A stretch of 64,000 nucleotides of DNA from Ursus arctos. Its lineage: Eukaryota; Chordata; Mammalia; Carnivora; Ursidae. The translations under genes and the position numbers were made by a program. Location of the stretch: the NCBI RefSeq assembly GCF_023065955.2, contig NW_026622786.1, forward strand, positions 52,499,438 to 52,563,437, written 5' to 3'. A model generated the notes under the pieces. That model worked only from the letters and a program-made list of their open reading frames with translations. It had not been told where the DNA came from and did not search any database. How positions within the stretch are numbered: position 1 is the first letter of the stretch; each line of letters begins with the position of its first letter. Positions 11,692 to 26,500 of this stretch are shown piece by piece.

Positions 11692-14600
11692 CTGCAGAAA
11701 AAACAAAAACAAAAACATAAAAACACATTAGATAACTACAGACCAAAATTTTATTCGTATTACAATTTTCACTGCTAATATGTGGGCTCCAAGTAATTGA
11801 AATGTTTTTCTAATAGGCCATTTCTTTTTTTATAGCTCAATCTATGGGGCCCTAATATGACCGTCCCAGAACTCCCTCCCGTTAGGAATTCACATATGGT
11901 AACAGCAGTCTCTGAATGAGTAGACACAGAGCACTTACTGAGTAGAGAAAGACACACGCATTCTCCAGAAGTACCAACCAATGACAAAAGCTCGTGACAG
12001 CCTATCTATAATTGATTGTATTTCTAAACTCCTATTTTCCCATTTCTAAAAAAAAATTAAGTTCTTGGAGACCCGTAACATGGGCGTAGAGTTTGTGTAT
12101 TTTTCTAGACTCCTGTTTCTCTTTCTCTTTTGATTCATTGAAACGCATTGTTTCTCACTAATTCTTCTCTTCAGACAAGTTACCAAAAGTATGGAGAAAT
12201 GAAAATCAAATATATCACATTCAAGCATGTGTTCCCAAGTGGCATTTCAACCATAGCCTCACATAACAGGACTGGTAGAAATAACACCAAGTCTGTCTAT
12301 ATGACAACAAGGTGACTCACTTCTGTCTAAGAGGTTTCTACATATTATGATGATTTCAACCGGGGCCATGTGGTAGTTTCTGACATTGTAGAGCACCTAT
12401 ATGTGGATATACTTCCAAGAAAACATAAACTGGCACCGATAGAATAACAAATTTAGGTCCATTTTGAATAGTTGGTTGATTTGACCAATTTTGCCAACTA
12501 CATTCCAAAGCTTCTTCCCTATAGTTGTGGCTGAACATACTGCTATATCTCTACAAGAGAAAAATCTCCCTCTGTCCAGCTCTTAGCCCACCCTTACTAT
12601 TATAGGCCAGGACACAATTTATATCTGATTCCTAAAAATCTGTCCGTGGTAAATCAGACACCTAAGTAAAGCCCCCTCGTTCCATTATTGTATTAGATAG
12701 TTTAATTTCCCTTGCTTCATAAAGGGCAGGTTATACTCACTTTATCTGGGTGCACCACCAGCACAGCCTTCCTGTACACCTTTTTCACCTGCTCAGGTGT
12801 TACCAGGTCTGCCATACCAACTGGTTTCCACTTGGTCTCCCCAGCCCACAGCACAGTATGCATCGTGGACAGAAGTGCTCTGATATTTCTCTCTTTGCCT
12901 TCAATCCATTCCAGAATCTGTCAACACAGAGGGAATTTGGAAATTCAAATGTTTTCAAGTCCCCAAGGTCTCCACCAAGACTCTGGAAACCCCTTCTGCC
13001 CCAGCAACATCAACTACTTGGGGCTCTGTGCATTCTCCAAGCTGTTCCCTCAACCTGGGATCCTTTTCCATCTCCAGCTCCTAACTTGTCTTTCTGGTTG
13101 ACTCTTCATCATCCTTTTAAAGCCTGCTCAGGAATTTCGTACTGTTTGCCTTTGACCCCTTGAATTCCTTCCTCTTGGCCCCAACCCAGAGTTAATCTCA
13201 CTTCTAAAGCATGAACTCCATGGGGGCACACGCATGTCTACTTTGGTCTCTGCTATCTGCCTCTGTCTACTGTAGTGTCTGGCAAAAAGACACTAAAGAA
13301 ATACCCCTTGAAAAAAAGAACAGATTTCTCCAAGCTAATCCCTTGAACATGTTTCTATCACGATATGTGCAATATTTTATCGAAATCACCCATGTGTTTG
13401 TCTTTTTGCCACTAGGCAGAGTTGTTTGAGAAAAGGTACTGTTTCTTACACATCAGTGTAACTCAGGAGCCAAATAACATGTCTGGTTCAAAATACAGCT
13501 CAAAAATTGTTAAATGAATGAAGTAGTTATGTTGATCATAATTTGAATCTTCTCAGTTTGAACAAATGAGGTGATTAAGTTGAAGGCTTTGTAAGAATGC
13601 ACCAGCATTTAGCACGTAATAGATGCTTAGCGGGTATTTATTGGTGAATGATGTTTAGCCAAGGTGAATGATGGCTACTCTCCCAAGTAACTAAATACCC
13701 TATACCAGCTAAATAACCAAGCACAGTTTAAAAGACATAAACCACTTTCTTTCAGAGAAAACTGTCAGAGTTTGCCTAATGCACAAATGTTATCGAGATG
13801 GAGTACAGAGTTTTAAAAGGAATATGAAACCTCTGTGGGGTTACATGAAGTAAAAGACACATGCAAACAAAGGATCCTATATTGCCCTCAAAAGAGAATC
13901 TATGTATCTTTAACAAATGTTCAGATCTGTCTGGAAATATGGTACTTTTTTTTTTCTTCAAAATATGTAAGATGGACTTGCTGTGCTAATCCTGGTTCTG
14001 GAGATCCTTTCATGCAGTGACAGATGAGAGAACCATCTCCTACTTAGTTCTAGTGTCAGCATATTTAGTATTTTGTCATGTAGGAATTTAACCTCTCCAT
14101 TTGTGAAGGACATTCCAATTCTCTTGATCTTTTACAAATCCGTTCTCTACTACCTCACACAATTCATCCACATAACCACCCTTTTGTTTCCAAGCTAAAC
14201 TGGGAGTACCTGGTTTACAATTTTTTTTTTTAATGGGGAAATATTCTTTTTCCCCAAATCCAATGTTACCTAGACTTCTAGAATCAAAACAGATAAAAGT
14301 AGAACAGCTCTGATTGAAAGTGGAGGGAAGCAGTGAGTAAAGCTGGAACCAGGAACAGTGAAGGTTTCACACCCGTGACCTTGTCACATGACTGTCACAC
14401 CAAATAATCACACTGAGCCAGGGGCTCACTCACCTTTAATTTCTCAGGATCCATTTCCTTTGCCATTTCCTCCTTTCTCATCTCAGCTATTGTTCGAGGC
14501 CCCTTTTTGTCTTTGTGTGCGTTGAAACCTTGACCAGAAAGTAGGTCTTCAAAGTCAGCTGCTTTTTGTTTCCCTTCTGCAATAGAATTTTTGAAAAAAT

Positions 14601-17600
14601 CATTATAATTTTTACTCTTCAACATAAAATCAACATAAAATCCCATATCCTCCTAACACTTAAGGTCTTTTTCACCAAGTCTGCTTGTGGCTTCACAATC
14701 TTTCTTAATGTTTGGAGAGGCAGCCTAGCATGGTGGCAAAGAGCCAAGTCTCTGGAGCTGGACTCTCCAGGCTTGCATTATAGCTCTGCCACTTACTCGG
14801 AATGTAACCTTGGGGCAAGTCACTTATCATCTGCATGCCTCAATTTCCTCATCTGTAAAACAGGGATGGTATTAACAATACTACTTACCTCATAGGGTTG
14901 TTGTGAAAATTGATAAGTTAACATTTTAAAGGTTTTAGAATAGTGCCTATTTAAGTGTTTATTAAATTAAAACAGAACCAAAACACAGAAATCCATGCTG
15001 TCAATGCCCATTGACCAAAGTTGGCATGTGAATTGAAACCCATTGCCATCTCAATACTGCACGACATTCTGGATACACACTCGCGCATGCACATGCTAAA
15101 ATGTAAGTGCTCTGAGATGAGGGAATTTGTCTGTCTTGTTCACTGCCATAATCCCCAATGTTTTCTACACTGAAGATGGTCCATAAATATCTGCTGACTA
15201 AAGCCAATCACCTTACATCTACTCAAAATAAAAATGGAGGGAAAGCAACAAGACTCTATGGAATTGTCCAAGCAATGTCCACTGCTAACCCAAGAACAAA
15301 CATGATGTTACATATTCCCAAAAAAAAAATCCATCACGTTATTATTTTGAGAAGGCACTTGTGTCATATCCAGTAGAGTGTGACGGTTAAGAGAAGGGGT
15401 TCTGGAGCCACATTGTCTGGGTTCCAATCTTGCCTTTGTCACTTACAAGCTGTACGGACTTAAGAAATTATTTATCTCTGCCACAGATTTTTTTTAATCT
15501 ACGACATGGGGTTGGTTTTGAAGATTGTATGAAATAATACATGAAACTCCTTGAAATGGCACCTTACATCTAGTAAGCCCTCAATGTTAGCTACTGTTAC
15601 TAGAAAAAGTAGAATTTCCTTTTCCACGTTCCATAGAGAGAAAGGCCTGTTTCCTCACCATGTCCTTATACATTTAGTTCTTGAGTGTGATCAAATCAAT
15701 TGAAATGTAAAATACATTATAACAGCCATTTAACAAAACCAAATTTAACCATCCCTGTTAGGCAAAATACATTATTTTTTCCTTGTTATCAAGAATCCCA
15801 TTCAAAAAAAGAAAAGAAAAGAAAAGAAAAGAATCTATTCAGAGTATCCTCTAGCCTTAGCTGTTGGCCCATTTTGTGTTCTTTTAACTTCCTTCCCAGA
15901 AGAGAGGGAAAAAACCATCACAGAAAACTTAATGATCTCAGAAACATCCACCAACCAGAGTATAAGCAAGACCAAATGTCCAAGACATACACTCCTCTAA
16001 TTAGGATCCAAGGGCAAATATGAACAGTGCTTGCAAGGTTCCCAACCTTTCTCTTCTACCCCCCTTCCAAAGGAATAACACCTTCAAGAAACAGCCACCC
16101 CTCCATCCATACGCACTCAGTATTCAGTTAGTGCCTACTAAGCCAGGTGCTAATGATAACATGACACAGTCCCTGCTCTCCATCCGGTCTCCATGTGGAG
16201 AGAGACCGACAAGTGAACTAGCAGTCACAAAATGACCTAAGTGTTAAGAGCATGGTAAACCCCGGTGCTTCAGGCACAGAGTGGGAGGGAGGGATCATGG
16301 TGTGTCTCTACAACTATAATATTCACTCAGAAGGCACTGGAATTCTTCTCTGTCTCCTTCTTCAGACACACAAACATACAGGTAGTATGACAATACAGGC
16401 TACCCTCTGGTCAGGCTACACACCATCATTCTTACCCAAATTAGCTGATCCTTTCCCACGTTCGTTCTGCCCCCCAGGCATGGCTGAGAAGCTCACATTG
16501 TAGTTGGGTCGGTTCTGGGGAGACGAGTGGGGGATGCTGGTCTGTGGCTTAGACTGTGTCTGCTGCCAGCCGTAGCCACCTCCCTGCTGCCACCCTCCCC
16601 CCATGGGCTGGGGAGATGCTTTCTGCGGTGAGCTGAGAGGTGGAAATCCTCCACCCAATCCAGTTGGTGTGGTGGGTTTGCTGGCAAATGAAGAACTACC
16701 TACAGAAACAAAAAGAGAGAGAGAGAGGAATGCTCTTTTGAGTAGCCTCTAATTCCGTTGTGCCAAGTTACTGTTTTCAGTGACTTTAGTGGAAATTACC
16801 TTGACTGATAGCACAATTCACCTTCCTAATAGTTAAAGAAATTGCAGGTATATATTTCCTTTAATCTCTACAGTAACATTTTTAGGTATGTATTAATAGC
16901 CCCATCATTTTCTTCAGATAAACAAACTGCAGTTCAGAGCAATTAAGTGATTTTCTCCAAGTCACACAGCCAACAAATGGCAGAACTGGAACTTGAATCC
17001 AAGTCTTTGACTCCAAGCCTGAAGAGCCCTGGCTTTTCACTGTGCCATCGCTTCTCTCCTTCCCACCTTCTAAGCACATTCTCCTTTTTCACTGGAAGAA
17101 AAACTACCAAATGACAAGAACAGAGAATAAAGCAAAATACATTCACTCACTAAGGTACAACTTACATGTCAACGATCAAGATTAATCATTGTTTGTTATA
17201 AGTACAAATGTGGTGAGTGCCCAGGAGTAAACAAAGATGTTTTGAAATTTCACAACTAGGTTTCAATTTCACACTTCTTGCATTTCATTGCAGGAGAGTA
17301 AACACAGCCAACACTATGACAACTTTGAACCAGGCAAAGGATCTTACTCAAGCTTTACAGAAATGATTATTAGTTTGTGCTGGGAATTCAAGTAGAATTC
17401 TGATTCCACAATCATCTAACTTTAAAATACTCACTGCATACATGCTGGGTTGTTTCCAAAACACAAAGACCAGGTATAGCTTGTGTTTAAAGAGGTAAAA
17501 TGAGAAACTGGAATGTGGCGATCCCTAGGAACCCTTTCATGCACCAAACCCAAAGTAACGGTGCTAATAAAATAACTAACATTTATGTACAAAATACGTT

Positions 17601-20600
17601 TGTGTATATTACTGCTTTCAATCTATGCAACACTCTTAAGGAGGTAGGCAGTACTATTAATCCCACCTTATTTTTTTAATATATTTTTAAATCCATAAGT
17701 ATTTATTTTTAATTTATTTTTATTTTAAATTTAATTTAATTAACATACAGTGTATGATTAGTTTCATAGGTAGAATTTAGTGATTCATCAGTTGCATATA
17801 ACACCCAGTGCTCATTCTATCAAGTGCCCTCCTTAATGCCCATCACCCAGGTACCCATCCCCCCACCTACCTCCCCTCTAGCAACCTTCAGTTTGTTTCT
17901 GATAGTTTAAAGTCTCTCATGGTTTGTCTCCCTCTCTGATTTCGTCCTTTTCTTCCTCTGTGCTCATCTGATTTGTTTCTTAAATTCCACATATGAGTGA
18001 AATCATATGATATTTGTCTTTCCCTGACTGACTTATTTCACTTAGCATAATACCCTCTAGTTCCATCCACATCATTGCAAATGGCAAGATTTCATTCTTT
18101 TTGATGGCTGAGTAATATTCCGCTGTATACACACCACATCTTCTTTATCCATTCATCTGTCGATGGACATCTAGACTCTTTCTATAGTTTGGCTATTGTG
18201 GACATTGCTGCTATAAACATTGGGGTGCATGTGCCCCTTCAAATCACTGTTTGTAACCTTTGGATAAATATCTAATAGTACAATTGCTGATAGTTCTATT
18301 TTTAACTTTTTGAGGAACCTCCATACTGTCTTCCAGAGTGACTGTACCAGTTTGCATTCCCACCAACAGTGTAAGAGGATTCCCCTTTCTCCACATCCTT
18401 GCCAACATCTGTTGTTTCCTGAATTGTCAATTTTAGCCATTCCAACCGGTATCTCACCATGGTTTTGATTTGTATTTCTCTGATGCCAAGCGTTGTTGAG
18501 TGTTTTTTCATGTTGACCCCACTTTAAAAATGAGGAAATCCAAAACTCAGAGAAGTTTCCTGATGTGCTCATGATCACACAGCTAGTTAATGGTGCTGGG
18601 ATCTGACTACAGGCAACCTACCTCCAAATACCATGCTCATTTGCTGCACCCATAATCCCTAATTCTTACCCAAATCTCTGAGCCTGTCGCCACAATTTGT
18701 CCCTTACTGTCTCTTCTCTCTATAGATCTTTCCCTTTATTCTCATCTAGGACTCCTTCTTCCTTCCCCACTGGGAATGCTGCATTATGGACACTGAGACT
18801 TGGAGTCAATCTGAGTTTGAGTCTCAGCTTTATCAACCATTCCTGCATGCATTCGTTCATCCATCCATCCATTCATTCATCAGTATTTATAGGCCATCTA
18901 TGTGCCATCTACTGTGCTGGGCGCTGGGAATGCAGCACTGGGAATATGATCTATAGAGAATCCTTGCTTTCCTGAAGCTCAGTGAAAAACTTCACCTCAC
19001 TGAGCCTCAGTTTCCTCATTTGTAAAACCAGAACTCCATCTATACCACAGGTATACCTAAAGACACAAAGGCTATATGAAAATATTTCACAAACCCTGAA
19101 TTAAGCAAATTAAGAGGCATTATATTATAATATGATGCAAGTTCATATGCCCAGTGTACACTGGTACATCGTAAGGGCTCAATAAATACTTGGTAATAGG
19201 AAAAGGTAATGATGGAAGCTCTGAGGCTTGGCATTGCCCCCGTCAGTGTGTAACTCAGAGCATGAAGCCTCTTTCGTGAGCCCCTGGGCCCACCTGCCAA
19301 CAGCACATCAACATACATCTTAGGCTGGGTATTCATTCTGCACTGGGATTTCATTTTACAGTTTCAGGAGGCTTACTATCTTCCTTCTGAATACACACAC
19401 ACACACACATACACACACGCATATATATATAATTTTAAAATTCAATAAATATGGAAAAGCCTAAAAACTAAAAAAAAAGAAAAACTTCCATATTCCCATT
19501 ACGCTGCCATTTATTCATTTATTTATAAAACACTATCGAGCACCTTTCACATGCTAGGCTGCAGACACAGTGGTGAAAAGGCAAATGCTGATCCTGCTCT
19601 CAAGGGGCTCATCAACATTGTAGGTCTTTCTGATGCCTACTCTTCCAGAATATTCTCTACCCAGGTTCAGAAATTTAATTTTTAATGCTACCGAAGCAGA
19701 GAACTGACAAAAATGCAAAGCAACAGCTAAACCCAGAGGCCCCTGCTATCCTCATTAAAAGCTAAGGCAGTGGTTATCAGCCTTGGTCATGCATTTTAAT
19801 CACCTGGGGAGCTTTTAAAACTCCCTACACTCAGGCCAAGACCAATTAGATCAGAATGTCTATGGGAGGCACTAAGGCATTGGTGTTCGCATCAGAATTG
19901 CTGAATGTGAAAATACCCTTAGGGGAAGGACACTGTCTTTTGTCTTTCCTGAATTGCAGCTAAGTAATTTGAAAGTTGCATTTTAATCCTCAAAGCAATT
20001 GCCAAGGTGTCAAAAATTCTGGCTTGTATCCCTTGCTTACACGCCTCTTCACTGCGTGGCTTTAGGAAAGTCACTTAACTTTCCTAAATTATGTGACTTG
20101 AAAAGTGAAGAAATTTAGGAAACCAGTTTTCCCAGCAGTTGTAAGAATTACTACCTTTCAAAACTGACAAAGAACTCCTGAACTTCTCCCAACAGGTTTG
20201 TTGTTATAGTGATATGGGTGTAGCTATTCTGAAATTATTTTTATTGTGGGACACTTAGTGTTGTTGAGATCCAGGGCAACGGAAGACACATAGGTAGCAT
20301 AGGGCAAGGCATGGAAGATCCCTGTGGTACTGGAAGGGATTTTATATATAGTTATACCCGCTCATCTCCTCTCTCTAGCTCCTGAAAGGCAGAGCAATGA
20401 CACCCATCCCAGTACCAATGAACACACTTGGCACACAGACCTTGGTTTCCAAATGCCATTCTCTACAAAAAGGAATAAGGATTCCTTGGAGAATGACGGA
20501 TTTTAGGACTGGGGAACAAATATTTCAAGACAAGCCTGGAACATCTTGTTGTGCCAAAAAGAAAGGAGTTTCTCAAAAACTGATGGACACAAGTTCAAAG

Positions 20601-21729
20601 GACATAGGAGCCAGAAAAAAAGGGGTTTTCACAAACCAAACCAAATCAGAGACGTGAACATTACAGAAAATAATGACAGTAATGAATCGAAAAAGAATCC
20701 ATTGGTCCATTCTGATGAGAGACAGAGAAAGAAAAAGAGATTTTTTTTACAGTTGAATGCCAATTAATATACACAAAAAGAAGGGCAAAATCAGAAAATC
20801 ACAATTTTGCAACCATCATAGTAATAACTGCTTCAGGCAAGAATCATTAATGACTGCTAAAACCAGTAGCTAAATCAGATGGAGAATAGGATATTCTCAG
20901 ATAGGATAGTCTCAAATGATCTCCAGATTATTCACCAATTACAAAGGGAAAAAATGATGACTTTGTAATGAAGAAACCTGGCAGACACCCTCTAAAGCAA
21001 GTGACCACAGTCAGTATCAAATCCAAATTGAGGCTTTCTCAACTGGCCTACATCCTTCAAGGATCCCTGTCATGAAAAGCCAAAAAAAAAAGGCAAAGGG
21101 ATGATTCCAGATTAAATGTTCTAAAAGGACATGACAACTAAATGCAGAATGTGATGCTGGATTTTTAAGAAGAACTTTCTATAAAGATCACCTCTTCAGA
21201 AGGCCTTTCCTAACCACTTGATACCTAAAATAACACCACAGGCCAACCACCACTCACACACTTTCTGCTTTTTTTTCATAGCGCTTACAGTGGGGCTTTG
21301 AGTGTGAGCTCCAGAGCTTCAGGGGTCCCATGCTGAAACCATGGGACTTGGGTGTGTTACTTCATCGTTTGTGCCCTAGTGAACTCATCTGCAAAATGAG
21401 GATACCAGTCCCAGTACTTCAAAAGATTACTGAGGAGATTAAATGAAATGGTAGATGTAAAACCCTTAAAATAGCATTGTTATTTTTTTATTATTTGACA
21501 CCATATTATATATTTATTCATTTGCTGTTTCCTTCCCCTTCTAGAAGATAGGGTTTAGGAAGGTGTGAATTTTGGTTTGGCTTTGTTTGTTTCGTTGGTT
21601 TATATTAAGACAATGTTAGCACACAGACAGCGCTCAGTAAATAGTTGTGGGATGGATAAAAAATGAACGGTGAATAAGATTTTATTTGAAGTAGAATTTC
21701 ACCTGATGTTATTATTTTAATTTTAATTT

Positions 21730-21768
<39 letters not shown>

Positions 21769-23536
21769 TTTGACAGAGATAGAGACAGCCAGCGAGAGAG
21801 GGAACACAAGCAGGGGGAGTGGGAGAGGAAGAGCAGGCTCCCAGCAGAGGAGCCTGATGTGGGGCTCGATCCCATAACGCCGGGATCACGCCCTGAGCCA
21901 AAGGCAGGCGCCCAACCGCTGTGCCACCCAGGCGCCCCTCACCTGATGTTATTATTTTAAAATTTGAAATGTACGTTAAGAAGGAAAAGAAAGGAAAAGG
22001 AAAGAAATGAAAATGACTTGGAGAGTTTTTAAAAGAAAAAAACATTCTAAAGAGTGTATGATGGAAGGTCGAGATTCTGACACAATTCCTGGCAAAAATG
22101 GAGTCATGCTCTCATTCCCTGCAGACGATTTGGCTCTAAAGCTTCCGAAGCTTCAGAAGGGCTCTCTTGAGAACCTAAACTATCAGCATGGTCAATTCAA
22201 AGCTTTGTGTCAGGGATACCCTATCCTTATTTAATTCCACACTGCCCAGAGGAAGAAGGAAAAAGGAGGAAGAAAAGGTTTCATGACATACTAGTCCAAC
22301 GAACTGTTCCTTGAAAAAATGGTTCCTTAGTGAGATGGTCTGAGAACCCTGCAAACTGTATCCTTTTGGGGAACATCACCATGAACAGTTATGCTCAGAA
22401 GTTTCTGCAGTAATCAAAGTCCACTAAACTCAGTGCTTCCAAAATTACTTGCTCATGGAACACTTATCCTGCAACAATGATTAGCATATGATGAGAAACA
22501 CTTTGAAAATACTATACGGAGTCTATTTTCTGTATGGAATTTTACAAACTGACCCGAGAGCACCGTAGTCAGCGGAGAGAAGAGGGATGCGGACATGAGG
22601 ATCTCAGGGGTACCATCACAGGAAGGCCTGTGCATCGTGGGCCCCATACGGCACAAATTTATCTGACCAGCCTCATTTTTCAGCATTTCCCTACGCGTTC
22701 GTTACCTTTGCTGCAGCCAACCTCCGTTATCAGGTGCTCCTGAAGGTTCTGACTGCACTCCTGTTACTAATCCAAAGTTAGGCATTGGAGAAATGGTTTA
22801 CTAGGAGTTCATTCCAACCCAGTATTTGAAGCCTGTTTTCTTTTTTAAAAAGCCCATCTCAGGTTTTAGAGTATTGCTTAAGAACACATACTATTTTAGG
22901 TTCCAGCTTGTTGTTAACACCAAAGATTTAGATGTAAGGCTTTGTGGCCAAAGTAAATGCTACTTATATCTTAATCTGCTGAGTTCGTACCTAGTGTCCC
23001 AAGGTCAGCAAAAGGATCCAGAGTCTGTGGTTTGTTTTGATGCGTGGGTGTGCCATGCGAGGATCCCGTGGGGCTGGTGGCAGCGGACTTGCTTCCCACT
23101 CCAAAGCTTCCTGAAAAGGAAATAAAATCATTGAAAATGAGTTAGTTGTCTGAGACTGAATTCTGAAATTCAGAAATCTACAGCTACTGCTCATCTTGTT
23201 CTGAGGGCAAATTAGGACAGGGTTTGCAAATATGTTAGAAGTTGCTAGACCTTATTCCTCTGACCTAAGTGAATAGTGGCCTGGAGCGGAGACAAGGAAC
23301 AGAGAAGGCATATGTCATTTCCTGGCCATCCGTTGGAACTAGTATGTCCAGGGTCTACCTCTTATGTCACCTGACTGCATTCTTTCCCGTGGGGTTTGGA
23401 GTCAGGCCTGGATGTGGATTCTAGCTCTGCTACTTCCTAGCTGAGCAACTTGGCATGTTGCTTAACTTCTCTGAGCTTCAACATTTTCTCAATGGTTAAA
23501 TAAGGAAATAGCAACTGCTTCAAAAAGTTGCTATTA

Positions 23537-23586
<50 letters not shown>

Positions 23587-26500
23587 ACTTGCACAGCACT
23601 GGAAACGCAATCATTCAAGATGGCTCTCAAGAAATGCCATATTAGCGATGAGAAAGATAATTTATTTATTGCAAATTCAACACTAAAACAAATCCTTTGT
23701 TAAGAAAGAAGACTATTCAGATTATTCAGTATCTACTCGAGGCCAGAAAATTTCATATAAGCTATGTCACTTAAACTTATACAACTGTGTGGGACAAGAA
23801 TTATGAACCCTATTTTACACACTAAAAAGTGGAGTTTCCGTCTTATAAAAAATCTGAGTGCTTCTAAGTGGTTGAGTTAGCTCTATACCCAGATTTGTCC
23901 AATTCTATTGTCAAGATACAGCAAATGAAACCGAGAAGAGTGAAAGAATGTATAAAACACACTGCTGAGCGAGGAGTTAAGATGGCGGAGGAGTAGGAGA
24001 CACCGTTTTCAGCCGGTCCTCCGAGTCGAGCTGGATAGGTACCAGACCAGCCTAAACAACCACGGAACCAGCCTAAACAACCACGGAACCACCCTGAGAC
24101 GCAGGAAGACGCATCTGGATCTCTACAAATGAACATTTCCAGCGCTGAGTATTGAGGTACGAAGTGGGGAGCCATGAAACTGTGCACAGATATCGGAAGA
24201 TAAACGGAAGGGGGAGGGAGCCGCCGTGTTCGGGCGCCGGGAAGCGGTAGCCACTTGCACGGGGGAGCGGGCGGGCTCGCGGACGGCACCCGCAAAACAG
24301 CAGACTGAGACCGTGAGCCGGGTGCGCGCGCCACCAGGCATCTCGCGGAACTCCGGAATCCCGGTGCGCTCACTGGATCCAGACTAAGACCGGGAGATCC
24401 GGGAGCGTGCGCGGGGCGGCTGGCGGCTGGCGGCATTAGAAACACAAAGGACAGAGACGCGCCGGCCCTGGAAGTGAGGGCTGGGACGCCGGGTGTGGGG
24501 CGCACATCCCGGGATGCTGCAGGGTTGAGCAGCACCAACAGAAACAGAGTTAAAGTGGCCAGAACATTAGTAGAGAACGGGCCGCAATCCCTCTGTTCTG
24601 TGACAGAGGCTGAAATTTGGCCGCTGCTGCTCTGACTCTCAGAAGAGGCACAGCAAACCGCCAGGGAAAGCCGCCAGAGAACAAAAGCCTGGAAATACCG
24701 GCTCAGAGAGTGCCCATCCCCATCCCCCCTCGCAGGGGACGCCGAGACTCTACCCAAACCGGGCTGCCTGAGTATCGGTGTGGCAGGCCCCTCCCCCAGA
24801 AGGCAGGCTGAAAAATCAAGAAGCCCACAACCCGAGGCGCCTGGGTGGTGCAGTCATTGAGCGCCTGCCTTCGGCTTAGGGCGTGATCCCGGCGTTCCGG
24901 AAAGGAGTCCCTCATCGGGCTCCTCCGCTGGGAGCCTGCTTCTTCCTCTCTCACTCCCCTGCTTCTGTTCCCTCTCTCGCTGGTTGGCTGCCACATAAAT
25001 AAATAAATAAATAAAATCTTTAAAGAAGAAGCCCACATCCCTAAGATCCCTATAAAACAAGGGGCACGGCCTGGGACCCAGTCAATAATTTGGGCTCTGG
25101 AAACCCCGCAACCTCTCTTCATCAGAATGACAAGAAGGAGAAGCCCCCCCCAGCAAAGAAAAGACAGTGAGACTGTGGCCTCTGCCACAGAAATAATGGA
25201 TATGGATGTAACCAAATTATCAGAAATGGAATTCAGAGTAACGATGGTCAAAATGATGAGTAGAATTGAAAAAAGTATAAACGAAAAGGTTACTGAGAAT
25301 ATAGAATCCCTAAGGACAGAAATGAGAGCGAATCTGACAGAAATTAAAAATTCTATGAGCCAAATGCAGGCAAAACTAGAAGCTCTGACAGCCAGGGTCG
25401 CAGAAGCAGAGGAAAGGGTTAGTGAATTGGAGGATGGGTTAATAGAGGAAAAAATGAAAATAGAAGATGGTCTTAAAAAAATCCACGCCCACGAATGTAG
25501 GTTACGGGAGATTACTGACTCAATGAAACGATCCAATGTTAGAATCATCGGCATCCCCGAGGGGGTGGAGAAAAACAGAGGTCTAGAAGAGATATTTGAA
25601 CAAATTATAGCTGAAAACTTCCCTAATCTAGCAAGGGAAACAAACATTCGTGTCCAAGAGGCAGAGAGGACCCCTCCCAAGCTCAACCACGACAAACCTA
25701 CGCCACGTCACGTCATAGTGCAATTCGCAAATATTAGATGCAAGGATACAGTATTGAAAGCGGCCAGGGCAAAGAAATTTCTCACGTACCAAGGCAAAAG
25801 CATCAGAATTACGTCAGACCTCTCTACACAGACCTGGAATGAGAGAAAGGGTTGGGGGAGCATATTTAAAGCTCTTTCAGAGAAAAACATGCAGCCAAGG
25901 ATCCTTTATCCAGCAAGGCTGTCATTCAGAATTGATGGAGAAATAAAGACATTTCAGAATCGCCAGTCACTAACCAATTTTGTAACTACGAAACCAGCCC
26001 TACAGGAGATATTACGGGGGGTTCTATAAAAGTAAAAAGGCCCCAAGAGTGATACAGAACAGAAAGTCACAGCCAATACAAAAAAAGACTGTACTGGCAA
26101 CATGGCAACATTAAAATCATATCTCTCAGTAATCAGTCTTAATGTAAATGGTTTGAACCATCCCATAAGACGCCACAGGGTTGCAGATTGGATAAAAAGA
26201 AATGACCCATCCATTTGCTGTCTACAAGAGACTCATTTCAAACCCAAAGATGCATTCAGACTGAGAGTAAGGGGATGGAGTACCATCTTTCACGCAAATG
26301 GACCTCAAAAGAAAGCTGGGGTAGCAATTCTCATATCAGATAAATTGGATTTTAAACTACAGACTATAGTTAGAGATGCAGAAGGGCACTATATTATTCT
26401 TAAGGGAAGTATTCAACAAGCGGATATGACAATTATAAATATATATGCCCCCAACAGGGGAGCAGCAAGATACACAAGCCAACTCTTATCCAGAATAAAG

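Noticed and set aside
12712..13163. Plus-strand frames overlapping exon 18
   Set aside because: Antisense shadow of DNAJC6 exon 18 plus an L2 fragment.
24703..25695. 330-codon minus-strand frame antisense to L1 ORF1
   Set aside because: It is the mirror of a strongly coding ORF1 and spans the SINE; the product is hydrophobic low-complexity sequence with no family.
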